This document shows, piece by piece, positions 51,875-60,766 of a stretch of 64,000 nucleotides of DNA; the stretch's first letter is position 1; the number at the start of each line of letters is the position of its first letter. A model generated the notes under the pieces. That model was not told the origin of the DNA. It saw nothing but the letters and a program-made list of their open reading frames with translations, and searched no databases. Origin of the DNA: a marine gamma proteobacterium HTCC2080 (GTDB lineage Bacteria > Pseudomonadota > Gammaproteobacteria > Pseudomonadales > Halieaceae); contig AAVV01000005.1 in NCBI GenBank assembly GCA_000169115.1, forward strand, positions 214,498 to 278,497, in the 5' to 3' direction. A program made the translations under genes and the position numbers.

Positions 51875-53032
51875 ATGAAACAAATTGCTGACGCCTACAT
51901 TGTCGATGCAGTAAGAACACCGACGGGGCGACGACGTGGAACCCTAGCTCAAATTCACGGTGCTGATCTTGGTGCTGTCGTGCTTAAGGCACTGGTAGAG
52001 CGTAACGGCATACCCGACGTAGATTATGATGATGTGATTTTTGGCTGTGTTGACACGGTGGGGCCATTAGCCGGCGATATTGCTAGAACTTGTTGGTTAG
52101 CTGCTGGCTTGAGCGATGAAGTCCCCGGTACGACTATTGATCGTCAATGCGGCTCCTCACAGCAATCGGTGCACTTCGCGGCGCAAGCGATCATGTCCGG
52201 GACTATGGATGTGATTGTTGCGGGAGGTGTGCAAACGATGAGCTCGATCCCCATTTCATCAGCTATGCTGGCGGGGCAGGCCCTGGGCTTTCAAGATCCC
52301 TTCAGCGGCAGCGAAGGGTGGGTTTCTCGCTATGGCGATGGCTTAGTCACTCAGTTTCGCTCGGCACAAATGATTGCCGACAAATGGCAACTCTCTCGAG
52401 AGGCTATGGAAGTGTTTTCGCTAGAGTCTCATCGCCGCGCGCGAGCAGCAACCGATGCCGGCTATTTCGATCGCGAGATTCTGCCTTATCAGGGCCTTAC
52501 CGCGGACGAAACAATTCGTGACACGTCCCTTGAAGCGATGTCGCAACTGCAGCCGCTGCAGGAAGGGGGCTCGATTACAGCAGCGGTCTCCAGCCAAACC
52601 TGTGACGGTGCTTCGGCAGTACTAATGGTCTCTGAGGAGGCACTTAAACGCTATAACCTAACGCCAAGAGCCCGAATTGCCCACATGACTGTGCGTGGCG
52701 ATGATCCCATTTGGATGCTGACGGCGCCGATACCGGCGACGGCACGAGCTGTTGAGCGGTCAGGGATTGCCTTGCAGGATATTGATTTGGTCGAGATCAA
52801 CGAAGCCTTTGCACCAGTCCCCATGGCTTGGCTGGCTGAAACCGATTACCCCCATGCACAAACAAACGTCAACGGTGGCGCTATCGCGCTAGGGCATCCT
52901 TTAGGTGCCACTGGAACAAAGTTAATGACAACGCTGCTCCATGAGATGGAGCGTCGTCAGGTTCGATACGGGCTGCAAACTATGTGCGAAGGGGGTGGTC
53001 AGGCGAATGTCACCATCCTAGAAAGACTTTAG
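51875..53032 (+). CDS. fadA6: Thiolase, FadA6-like
   Basis: This is a 385-aa thiolase: nucleophile Cys92 (DRQCGSSQQ), His341 (GHPLGATG) and Cys371 (CEGGGQ). The N-terminus VDAVRTPTGRRRGTL is standard. In actinobacteria FadA6 cleaves the beta-keto acyl-CoA left after C-ring opening in HIP catabolism. The operon position between the two acyl-CoA dehydrogenase pairs supports that. The dimerisation and substrate loops (FQDPFSGSEGW) are intact, with no insertion. The gene symbol is by context. Confidence 0.88.
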   Translation: MKQIADAYIVDAVRTPTGRRRGTLAQIHGADLGAVVLKALVERNGIPDVDYDDVIFGCVDTVGPLAGDIARTCWLAAGLSDEVPGTTIDRQCGSSQQSVHFAAQAIMSGTMDVIVAGGVQTMSSIPISSAMLAGQALGFQDPFSGSEGWVSRYGDGLVTQFRSAQMIADKWQLSREAMEVFSLESHRRARAATDAGYFDREILPYQGLTADETIRDTSLEAMSQLQPLQEGGSITAAVSSQTCDGASAVLMVSEEALKRYNLTPRARIAHMTVRGDDPIWMLTAPIPATARAVERSGIALQDIDLVEINEAFAPVPMAWLAETDYPHAQTNVNGGAIALGHPLGATGTKLMTTLLHEMERRQVRYGLQTMCEGGGQANVTILERL

Positions 53033-53043
53033 GGATAAACGTT

Positions 53044-53931
53044 ATGTCAGGAATATGTTCTGGGCGTGTGGTCATTGTCACGGGTGCGGGTGGCGGCTTA
53101 GGAGCGGCCCACGCGAGAACCTTGGCTGCAGAGGGAGCCGCAGTTCTGGTTAACGACATTAACCTTGAGGCCGCAAATACTGTAGTGGCGGAAATTGTCG
53201 CCGCCGGTGGACGGGCGGTAACTAACCAATCTGACATTACTAATTATGAAAGTTCGGGTCAGGCAATTCAGCAGGCGCTTGAAACCTTCGGTGACCTTCA
53301 TGGCGTGGTGAATAACGCGGGCAACAATCGCGATCGCATGTTTGCGTCGATGAGTGAGGCCGACTGGGATGCGGTGATGGCAGTGCATCTGAAGGGGCAT
53401 TTTTGCCTCGCCAGCCATGCTGTCCAATATTGGCGCCATCAAAATAAAGCGGGCCATTCGGTAAGTGCCCGCCTTGTAAACACAACCTCCGGTGCAGGAT
53501 TGCAGGGCTCGGTAGGACAGTCAAATTATGCGGCTGCGAAGGCTGGCATTGCTGCATTGACGCTCAATCAGGCAGCTGAACTTGGACGTTATGGGGTAAC
53601 CGCGAATGCGATCTGTCCTGTTGCTCGTACGGGAATGACAACGGCCGTTCCTGAAATGGCGACGCGTATGGCCGCGCCAGAGGATGGTGGGTTCGACCAT
53701 TTTGCACCAGAGAATGTGTCCTCGGTTGTTGCTTGGCTGTGTTCTTCTTTAAGCGATCATGTGTCCGGAAAGATTATCGAGGCCGAGGGCGGCCGTATTG
53801 CCACAGCGGACGGTTGGCGCAGTACGGAAGGTGTCGATCGCGGAGCGCGCTGGGCACCGCAGGACGTCGGTTCGGCTTTTGATACCCTGTTAAAAGCAGA
53901 GGCACCGGCGCAGAAGGTATGGGGAACGTGA
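53044..53931 (+). CDS. SDR oxidoreductase, Rv3548c-like
   Basis: This is a 295-aa SDR: TGAGGGLG at 13-20, NNAGNNRDRMFASMSEADWD, Ser149, Tyr162 and Lys166. Asp38 (NDIN) favours NAD(H). The length and the NRDRM loop resemble the dehydrogenase domain of multifunctional enzyme 2 and the Rv3548c group in the mycobacterial HIP cluster. The start is the ATG at 53044, 12 bases after the thiolase stop. It would oxidise a 3-hydroxyacyl-CoA of the ring-degradation pathway. Confidence 0.86.
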   Translation: MSGICSGRVVIVTGAGGGLGAAHARTLAAEGAAVLVNDINLEAANTVVAEIVAAGGRAVTNQSDITNYESSGQAIQQALETFGDLHGVVNNAGNNRDRMFASMSEADWDAVMAVHLKGHFCLASHAVQYWRHQNKAGHSVSARLVNTTSGAGLQGSVGQSNYAAAKAGIAALTLNQAAELGRYGVTANAICPVARTGMTTAVPEMATRMAAPEDGGFDHFAPENVSSVVAWLCSSLSDHVSGKIIEAEGGRIATADGWRSTEGVDRGARWAPQDVGSAFDTLLKAEAPAQKVWGT

Positions 53932-53941
53932 GGGCACAACT

Positions 53942-55093
53942 GTGAATTTTAGTTTTACAGATGAACAGTTAATGCTCAAAGACTCGGTCGAGGGCTTTCT
54001 CACCGAGAACGCCGATAGTGGCATTGTTCGACAGGCGATGGCATCGGAGTCGGGGGTTGATGAAAACCTCTGGCAGAAAATTTGTGCTGAAATGTACTGG
54101 CAGGCGATCTTAGTCCCAGAAGAATGCGGCGGCTTGGGCTTAGGCCTCGTTGAGGCCGTTATCGTCTTAGAGCAAATGGGACGTTTTCTTACGCCGGTGC
54201 CTCTAGCTGCGGGTATTCAAAGTGCTCTGGCATTGCGCACCTTGGCTGATCAGCTCCAAGCTCACACCTTGCTAGCCGGCCTTGCTGAAGGCCGACTCCT
54301 GGGGTTGGCCCATACTGCTGCTAGGCCAAGCTGGGGCGCCTCTGGCGTTGGAGTGATTGCTAACAGCACGGTCAACGGTTGGTCCTTAAGTGGAGAGGCG
54401 CGATTCATTGCCACAGGAGATCTCGCCACTGAGCTATTGGTCGTCGCAAAGATCGGTTCTGACCTGGGTTTATTCCGATTGGCTGCGGATCAAACCGGAG
54501 TCGCCCTTTCAAAGATGCCCACAATGGATCAGACCCGTCCCATGGGAGTACTGCAGCTTCACGACGTTACAGTCGATCCTGAAAGTTGCTTATCCCTAGA
54601 CTGGGCTGAGCAACTCGAAGCCGTCCTCGACTATAGCCGTATCGCACTTGGCGCAGAGCAGGTGGGTTGTGCGCAAGCGAGCCTTGATCAAAGTGTCGCC
54701 TATGTCAGCGAGCGGGTGCAGTTTGGCAGAACAATTGCGTCTTATCAGGCGATTAAACATAAGGCCGCTGACATGATGCTCAAAGTTGAATCAGCACGAT
54801 CATTGCTTTACTACGCGGCCTGCGTCGGGGATGAAGCGCTAACGGATGCTGCTTCATCAGAAGATCTTCAGGAGGCAGCGGCGATGCTCGCGTCCTCAGC
54901 GGGTGATGCCGCATTTTTCTGCGCCGGTACCGGCATTCAGTTACACGGTGGCGTCGGTATCACCGAAGAGTACGACATACAGCTTTACTTTAAGCGCGCC
55001 CGATCCATGGAAGCCTACCTAGGGCGGCCCGATGAGCAAAGGGAGGTGCTTGCGGCTATGCTGCTTGACCAAGGCGGTTCCCATGCAGCTTAA
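53942..55093 (+). CDS. Acyl-CoA dehydrogenase, small partner subunit (second pair)
   Basis: This is a 383-aa acyl-CoA dehydrogenase-like protein ending QLHGGVGITEEYDIQLYFKRARSMEAYLG. The loop that usually carries the catalytic Glu has none, and no FERG Glu is visible. Its 3' end overlaps the next gene by 11 bases (55083-55093). Together they form the second heteromeric dehydrogenase of this operon, with the partner that carries the base downstream. The order small-large is reversed compared with the first pair. The start follows the SDR by 10 bases. Confidence 0.88.
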   Translation: MNFSFTDEQLMLKDSVEGFLTENADSGIVRQAMASESGVDENLWQKICAEMYWQAILVPEECGGLGLGLVEAVIVLEQMGRFLTPVPLAAGIQSALALRTLADQLQAHTLLAGLAEGRLLGLAHTAARPSWGASGVGVIANSTVNGWSLSGEARFIATGDLATELLVVAKIGSDLGLFRLAADQTGVALSKMPTMDQTRPMGVLQLHDVTVDPESCLSLDWAEQLEAVLDYSRIALGAEQVGCAQASLDQSVAYVSERVQFGRTIASYQAIKHKAADMMLKVESARSLLYYAACVGDEALTDAASSEDLQEAAAMLASSAGDAAFFCAGTGIQLHGGVGITEEYDIQLYFKRARSMEAYLGRPDEQREVLAAMLLDQGGSHAA

Positions 55094-56276
55094 ATTTACG
55101 GAGGCAGATGAACAATTTCGCGGCGAGGTCTCTGACTGGCTGATAGATAATTTGGCGGGTGATTTTTCTTCGATTCGTCACCGCGGTGGTCCAGGCGATG
55201 AGCATGTGTTTGTCCAAGAACGTAAAGCTTGGGAAGGTCGTCTAGCCGAGGGTGGCTGGACCTGCATTGGCTGGCCTGAAGCCTGGGGTGGTAAGAGCGC
55301 AACTATTGAACAACAGGTAATTTTTAACGAGGAATATGCCCGGGCTGGTGGTCCGGGTCGTGTCGGTCATATTGGCGAAACTCTTACTGGACCGACTTTG
55401 TTGGCGTTTGGCTCTGAGGCGCAGAAGCAACGCTACCTCCCGGGTATTCGTGCGGGAAAAGAACTTTGGTGCCAGGGCTATTCGGAGCCCGGTGCTGGCT
55501 CTGATCTGTCTGCAGTGCGCACCCGAGCGGTACTGGATGAGAGCGGCCAGAGTTGGAGAATAACGGGACAAAAGGTTTGGACCTCGCTTGCACACGAGTC
55601 TGATTTTGTTTTTGTTCTTGCCAGAACTGATTTGGCTGAAAAGGGCCATAAAGGACTGGGCTTTTTTCTTGTCCCTATGAATCAACCGGGCGTCACGATT
55701 CGGCCTATTACCCAGCTCACGGGTACAGCCGAGTTTAACGAGGTGTTTTTTGACGATGCGTTATGCAGCAGTAATGACATTGTTGGAGAGCCTGGGCAGG
55801 GTTGGAAGATAGCGATGGGGCTGCTGGGTTTTGAGCGAGGCGTCTCTACCTTGGGTCAGCAAATGCTGTTTCAGACCGAACTGGACGAGGTCGTCCGTAT
55901 TGCGCGGCACAATGGTACGGGGCAAAACCCTGCCATTCGTCAGCGCATCGCAGAGGCCCACATTGGTTTGAGAACCCTGCGCTATAACAGCTTGCGTATG
56001 TTGTCTGGCGGAGATGATGGCAGCCTCAGCCGGGAGGCCATGATTTACAAATTATGCTGGTCAAGCTGGCACCGTAACTTGGGTAAGTTGGCAATGGACG
56101 TATTGGGTCCTGACGCAGAAATAATGGACGACGGGCCCTACAGCTTAACCCGGCTTCAGTCATTGTTTCTGTTTACGCGGGCGGACACCATCTACGGCGG
56201 TACTAATCAAATTCAGCGCAATATCATTGCTGAGCGAGCTCTGGGAATGCCCAGAGAGCCGCGCGGCGAGTCTTAG
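55083..56276 (+). CDS. Acyl-CoA dehydrogenase, large subunit (second pair)
   Basis: This is a 397-aa acyl-CoA dehydrogenase: GYSEPGAGSDLSAVRTRA, GQKVWTSLAHESDFVF and the C-terminal DTIYGGTNQIQRNIIAERALG. The loop residue is Gly (YGGT), while Glu251 in LLGFERGVS is the probable base. The start is the ATG at 55083, which overlaps the stop of the preceding gene; the longer ORF (55032) is unlikely. It shares the catalytic pattern of the first pair's large subunit but not its substrate-side residues, so it should oxidise a different CoA ester in the HIP pathway (FadE31-33-like). Confidence 0.9.
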   Translation: MQLKFTEADEQFRGEVSDWLIDNLAGDFSSIRHRGGPGDEHVFVQERKAWEGRLAEGGWTCIGWPEAWGGKSATIEQQVIFNEEYARAGGPGRVGHIGETLTGPTLLAFGSEAQKQRYLPGIRAGKELWCQGYSEPGAGSDLSAVRTRAVLDESGQSWRITGQKVWTSLAHESDFVFVLARTDLAEKGHKGLGFFLVPMNQPGVTIRPITQLTGTAEFNEVFFDDALCSSNDIVGEPGQGWKIAMGLLGFERGVSTLGQQMLFQTELDEVVRIARHNGTGQNPAIRQRIAEAHIGLRTLRYNSLRMLSGGDDGSLSREAMIYKLCWSSWHRNLGKLAMDVLGPDAEIMDDGPYSLTRLQSLFLFTRADTIYGGTNQIQRNIIAERALGMPREPRGES

Positions 56277-56286
56277 GAGAGTACCG

Positions 56287-57075
56287 ATGAGTCCAACCAT
56301 TCCTCCTTACGTCTCGGGACATCAATTGTTGGCCGGTAAGTCTGTGCTGATCACCGCAGCTGCAGGCGCTGGCATTGGTTTCTCAGCTGCTCAACGAGCG
56401 GTTGAGGAGGGCGCCCGTGCTGTTGTTATCAGTGATGTTCATGAGGGCCGGCTCTCAGAAGCCACCGAAAGGCTGCAATCGATCAACGGCCAGTGTGTTG
56501 TTCGTGGTTTTCTCGCCGATGTCACCGACGAAAAAGCCGTCCAAAATCTCGTGGCATCTGCAGAGCAAGTAGCCAATGGTGTTGATATTCTCATTAATAA
56601 TGCGGGGTTAGGTGGCACCAAAAACCTAGTGGATATGACCGATGACGAATGGCATCGGGTTATTGATATTACTTTGACCGGAACCATGCGCATGACCCGC
56701 GCGATATTGCGGGTGATGCAACCACGGCAAAGCGGCGTGATCGTAAACAACGCCTCGGTATTGGGTTGGCGTGCTCAGAAGGAACAGTGTCATTACGCGG
56801 CTGCTAAAGCCGGTGTCATGGCTCTTACGCGATGTGCCGCTATGGAAGCTGCAGAGTTCGGCGTGCGCATAAACGCGGTCTCACCCAGTATTGCGATGCA
56901 CGACTTTCTGCGAAAAACCACGCCGCCAGAACTATTGCAGGAGCTCGCGTCAAAAGAGGCTTTTGGACGGGCGGCCGAAGTTTGGGAGGTTGCGAATGTA
57001 ATGATGTTTCTGGCGTCGGATTACGCGAGCTACATGACAGGCGAGGTCGTCTCGGTATCGAGCCAGCACGCCTAA
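56287..57075 (+). CDS. ipdF: 5-OH-HIP-CoA reductase/dehydrogenase IpdF
   Basis: This is a 262-aa SDR that matches remembered M. tuberculosis IpdF (Rv3559c) very closely, including the length: LLAGKSVLITAAAGAGIGF, NNAGLGGTKNLVDMTDDEWHRV, IVNNASVLGWRAQ, HYAAAKAGVMALTRC, VRINAVSPSIAMHDF and FGRAAEVWEVANVMMFLASDYASYMTGEVVSVSSQHA. Ser157, Tyr170 and Lys174 are catalytic. It acts on the 5-hydroxy/5-keto group of HIP-CoA. AGGAG precedes the ATG at 56287, and the longer ORF (56227) overlaps the previous gene. Confidence 0.94.
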   Translation: MSPTIPPYVSGHQLLAGKSVLITAAAGAGIGFSAAQRAVEEGARAVVISDVHEGRLSEATERLQSINGQCVVRGFLADVTDEKAVQNLVASAEQVANGVDILINNAGLGGTKNLVDMTDDEWHRVIDITLTGTMRMTRAILRVMQPRQSGVIVNNASVLGWRAQKEQCHYAAAKAGVMALTRCAAMEAAEFGVRINAVSPSIAMHDFLRKTTPPELLQELASKEAFGRAAEVWEVANVMMFLASDYASYMTGEVVSVSSQHA

Positions 57076-57130
57076 TATACTCAGGCAACGTGCTGTAGTC
57101 CTTGGTAACAATATATGGGGGGAGTAAACG

Positions 57131-58840
57131 ATGAGTGAAGCCAAGTGGGATCGAGAGGTTGATGTCCTCGTTGTTGGCACTGGCAATGGCGCGCTGACGG
57201 CTGCCCTGTGTAATTGGGAAATGGGTACCGAGGATGTCCTAATTATTGAGAAGACCGACAAGGTCGGGGGCACAAGTGCGACCTCCGGCGGGGGTATCTG
57301 GATTCCCGTCAACCACTATGCGAAGGCCTGTGGCGCGGATGATTCCGCAGAAGATGCAAAAAAGTACCTGATGGGTACATTGTTCGGTGAGGATGTACCC
57401 GAGGAAATGATTGATACTTACATCGAACAGTCGCCAAAAATGCTGAAATTTCTGGCCGATCGTACGGATGTCATCTACGAATCACTGGAACACTACCCAG
57501 ACTATTACACGAATTATGATGGCGCGAAGTCAGGCCATCGCTCCCTTGAGCCCAAACCAATTGCCATGTCCGAGTTGGGGGATGACTGGAAAAATGTGCG
57601 CTGGACTCACCATATGATGCGTATGTTCAGTCGCATTCATTTTACGCAAGTTGAAGCCCATACCATTATGACGCAAGCCCCTGGCTGGAAGTCCTTATTG
57701 GCGAAAATGATACTGGGCTACGTGACTGATATCAGTTGGCGTTTTCGGACGGCAATAGACCGGCGCTTGTGTACCGGATCTGCGGGTATTGCCAGACTGT
57801 ATTTGTCAGTCAAAAAGCGAGGCATTCCGCTGCTATTCAACTCGCGAATGACCTCCCTTATTGAAGACGGCGGCCGCGTGACGGGTGTGATTGTGCAACA
57901 CGGTGGTAAGACCCTGCGCATTGGAGCGCGTAAAGGTGTTGTTCTAGGCGCGGGAGGGTTTGAAAAGAATCAGGCACTGCGAGAACAATACCTGCCAGCG
58001 CCAACTAACACACAGTGGAGTGCCGGTAACCCTGCGAATGAGGGGGATGCGCTACTAGCTGGACTTTCCCTTGGCGCTAAAACTCGACTCATGAAGGACG
58101 CATGGTGGACGACAACGCTTTGCGTTCCTGATGAGCCCACGCCGCGGCTCGCGATTATGGAGAAATCCTTTCCAGGTTCTTGTGTTGTCAATCGCGCTGG
58201 CGAGCGGTTTGCCAATGAGTCCCAAAATTACATGGCTTTTCAGAAGGACTTGTTTGCGACCCACAGCGATACCAGTCCTAATGCTCCCGCCTGGCAAATT
58301 TTTGATGCCCGGTTTAGGCGCAATTTCATGGTTGGTCCTTTGATGACTGCGGCAATGAAGCCGGATTGGCAGATTCCAAAATCATGGTTTGAGACGGGAT
58401 TCGTCGCGAAAGCTAATAGTATCCATGACCTTGCTGAGCAGGTGGGTATCGATCCTCAGGGCCTTGAAGGAACGATCGCAAAGATGAATCGCTATGCTGA
58501 AACTGGCACGGACGAAGATTTTCATCGAGGCGAGTCAGCGTACGACCGTTATTACGCAGATCCCAATATCAAGCCTAATCCATGCCTCGCGAGTATCGAT
58601 GAGGGGCCTTTCTATGCCATGCGCATTGAGGCCGGTGATTTTGGCACATTGGGTGGTCTCGATACCGACGTGCATGGTCGCGTAAAGCTGGAGGCTGGCG
58701 GCGTCGTTGGGGGTTTGTTTGCGGTGGGTAATTGCTCGGCGGCTATTTTGCCAACGTACCCGGGCCCTGGGGCGACACTGGGGCCTGCAATGACCATGGC
58801 ATATCAAAGCGCGAAGTTAATAAACGGCGTGGAGGGTTAA
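57131..58840 (+). CDS. kstD: 3-ketosteroid delta-1-dehydrogenase KstD
   Basis: This 569-aa FAD enzyme introduces the 1,2 double bond in 3-keto-4-ene steroids. The N-terminal VLVVGTGNGALTAAL and IIEKTDKVGGTSATSGGGIWIP bind FAD. GHRSLEPKPI, GESAYDRYYADPNIKPNPCL, GDFGTLGGLDTDVHGRV and the loop PTYPGPGATLGPAMT (Tyr543) are characteristic of KstD; the active-site Tyr residues of the Rhodococcus enzyme lie in the YPDYY and YPGPG segments. It is the last enzyme gene of the operon apart from the NTF2-like gene. With the flavoprotein at 26268 the window has two steroid desaturase-like genes. Confidence 0.93.
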   Translation: MSEAKWDREVDVLVVGTGNGALTAALCNWEMGTEDVLIIEKTDKVGGTSATSGGGIWIPVNHYAKACGADDSAEDAKKYLMGTLFGEDVPEEMIDTYIEQSPKMLKFLADRTDVIYESLEHYPDYYTNYDGAKSGHRSLEPKPIAMSELGDDWKNVRWTHHMMRMFSRIHFTQVEAHTIMTQAPGWKSLLAKMILGYVTDISWRFRTAIDRRLCTGSAGIARLYLSVKKRGIPLLFNSRMTSLIEDGGRVTGVIVQHGGKTLRIGARKGVVLGAGGFEKNQALREQYLPAPTNTQWSAGNPANEGDALLAGLSLGAKTRLMKDAWWTTTLCVPDEPTPRLAIMEKSFPGSCVVNRAGERFANESQNYMAFQKDLFATHSDTSPNAPAWQIFDARFRRNFMVGPLMTAAMKPDWQIPKSWFETGFVAKANSIHDLAEQVGIDPQGLEGTIAKMNRYAETGTDEDFHRGESAYDRYYADPNIKPNPCLASIDEGPFYAMRIEAGDFGTLGGLDTDVHGRVKLEAGGVVGGLFAVGNCSAAILPTYPGPGATLGPAMTMAYQSAKLINGVEG

Positions 58841-58844
58841 TTCG

Positions 58845-59309
58845 ATGGCCTTAGATTTAGAAGCCATTGAGCTGATCAAACAGCTTAAAGCGCGCTATTT
58901 TCGGTTTTTGGACACGCGAAATATTGAAGGCTTAAAAAGCGTTTTTACCGAGGATGCAACGGCAAAATTTAAGGGCGCCGACTACGATTTCGACCTAACC
59001 GGTTGGCCCGCGTTGGAGGCGTTCTATCGCAAGTCATTTAGTGCGGATGCCTTCGGTATGCACAATGGCCACCATCCCGAAATCAACGTTGCGGGGGATC
59101 GTGCCACCGGAATCTGGTATCTGCAGGATTTTTTTGTGCAGCTAAAGCATGACATTACGGTGATGGGTAGCGCCCTCTACGAGGATGAATATCGTCGCGA
59201 GGATGGTGTCTGGCGAATCGCAACTACGGGTTACGTTCGCCTGTGGGAAGAGCACCATACGCGAGGTGACCATGTGAAACTTCGGGTAAAGCCCACCTTT
59301 AAGGAATAG
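58845..59309 (+). CDS. NTF2/SnoaL-like protein
   Basis: This is a 154-aa NTF2-like protein with DLEAIELIKQLKARYFRFLDTRN at the start, the same opening as the proteins at 11953 and 27734. The KSI catalytic triad is not present. It starts five bases after kstD and ends the operon. A dehydratase, isomerase or ligand-binding role linked to steroid ring A is inferred from position only. A strong hairpin follows its stop. Confidence 0.8.
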   Translation: MALDLEAIELIKQLKARYFRFLDTRNIEGLKSVFTEDATAKFKGADYDFDLTGWPALEAFYRKSFSADAFGMHNGHHPEINVAGDRATGIWYLQDFFVQLKHDITVMGSALYEDEYRREDGVWRIATTGYVRLWEEHHTRGDHVKLRVKPTFKE

Positions 59310-59335
59310 CTCTGTGAGGGAGCCCGCCACCTACG

Positions 59336-59370
59336 GTTTGGATGCCAGAATAAGCTTCTGACATCCAAAC
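59336..59370. terminator. Long hairpin between convergent operons
   Basis: GTTTGGATG (59336-59344) pairs with CATCCAAAC (59362-59370), and inside it CAGAA (59346-59350) pairs with TTCTG (59356-59360), leaving a five-base loop and one mismatch. This 15-position stem lies between the convergent NTF2-like and rubredoxin genes. There is no clean T run, but the strength and place fit a bidirectional terminator. Confidence 0.65.
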
Positions 59371-59380
59371 GCTTCTGCCG

Positions 59381-60766
59381 CTAATCGAGTATTGGCGGCA
59401 GCTCTTTGGTCAGGGCCATACGCTCTTTCACTGCGGCGCCTGTTAGGGCAAACCCCAGCAGCTGCCCGTCGGGGCTGTGAAACAGACCCTTAATGTCCGA
59501 TCCTTCGCCTGTTAGCGTCCAACTGCCTTCTGTGTCTTTGGCCACTGGCGAGACACAGACGGGGCATGCCGGAGTCTTAATGGTTACGGGCATGGCAGGG
59601 TAAGTGACTTCGGTGGGATTGCCCGTCAGTGTTGCCGCTAATGCGCGGCCCGCGGCAAGCAAGGGAGCAACGTAAACCAGTACGTGGCCAGCAACCTCCG
59701 CGCAATCGCCCAAAGCGTAAATCCCGGCGCTGCTGGTTTCTAGCAAACGGTTTGTTTTTATACCGCGACCTACTTCAAGGCCGGCAGAAGCAGCGAGCTG
59801 TGTCCTAGGCCGCACGCCAACCGCAGACAACACCGCATCCGCTTCAATGTGCTCGCCGTTATTAAGCAGCACTTGGTAACCTGTGGCCGAGTGGTTCACT
59901 TCTGTCGCCAACGGGCCAAAGTGGAAACGGGCACCCCTTGCTTCCAGGGCGGCTTGAACAGCTCGTCCTGCAGGCTCGGGAAGTAGCGTGGGAATACACC
60001 AGCTCATAGGATCGACGGCCTCAACCTCAAAGCCACCGTTTAACAAGTCGTTGCTAAATTCACAGCCAATCAAACCTGCGCCAATAACCGCAACCTTGCG
60101 CACACCCTTTGACTCCAACGTGTCTCGGAAGCTCCGATAATCGTCGAGGTCATTGACTCCCATGACGTCGCCGGCTGCATCTCCACCCATAGGTGGACGA
60201 ATGAGTTCGGCGCCCAATGTCAGAACAAGCTCCGAATAAGCAATGACTGTTTCGTCGTCTAGGTTTAGCTGCTTGCTGCTTGGGTCAATACTCACAACCG
60301 TTTTGCGGGTGAGCATTGTTACAGCGAGTTGCTCAGCCATGGCTTCTGGGCTCTGGGCCGCCAGTTTTTCCGCAGACAAATTCTTGGTGTAGCCCGTTGA
60401 AATCATGGGTTTTGAGTAACTCTCGCCGCCATCTCGGGTTATTAAGGTAATGGCCACTTCGGGGTCAAGTTTGCGAAGAGCGCTGACGAGTCCATAGCCT
60501 GCTAGACCACTGCCGACAATCACAATGTGGCGATTGTTGGTGGCCACACTTGATTCACCGGCACTGGTTGTAGTGTCGGTCTCACCTACCGGCTCGTCCT
60601 CTGAGCCAGCGATGAGTTCGAAATCGTCTTTGCCAACACCGCAATCTGGACATAACCAATCGTCAGGGACGTCCGACCACTTTGTGCCTGCCGGTATGCC
60701 GTCATCGGGCCAGCCTTCCTTTTCATCGTAAATGAGGCCGCAAACGATACATTCCCAGCGTGCCAT
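59381..60766 (-). CDS. Rubredoxin-rubredoxin reductase fusion
   Basis: This is a 461-aa fusion. Residues 1-55 are a rubredoxin with iron ligands Cys6, Cys9, Cys39 and Cys42 (CIVCG and CPDCG). A linker of about 25 residues follows, then an FAD/NAD(P)H reductase ([11 protein letters not shown] at 83-93, [12 protein letters not shown], and the second dinucleotide motif [10 protein letters not shown]). It passes electrons from NADH through FAD to rubredoxin, which usually feeds alkane hydroxylases of the AlkB type. No AlkB is here. Feeding the P450, the Rieske enzymes or an oxidative-stress system is possible. Fusion of the two domains is less common than separate genes. Confidence 0.9.
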   Translation of the reverse strand: MARWECIVCGLIYDEKEGWPDDGIPAGTKWSDVPDDWLCPDCGVGKDDFELIAGSEDEPVGETDTTTSAGESSVATNNRHIVIVGSGLAGYGLVSALRKLDPEVAITLITRDGGESYSKPMISTGYTKNLSAEKLAAQSPEAMAEQLAVTMLTRKTVVSIDPSSKQLNLDDETVIAYSELVLTLGAELIRPPMGGDAAGDVMGVNDLDDYRSFRDTLESKGVRKVAVIGAGLIGCEFSNDLLNGGFEVEAVDPMSWCIPTLLPEPAGRAVQAALEARGARFHFGPLATEVNHSATGYQVLLNNGEHIEADAVLSAVGVRPRTQLAASAGLEVGRGIKTNRLLETSSAGIYALGDCAEVAGHVLVYVAPLLAAGRALAATLTGNPTEVTYPAMPVTIKTPACPVCVSPVAKDTEGSWTLTGEGSDIKGLFHSPDGQLLGFALTGAAVKERMALTKELPPILD

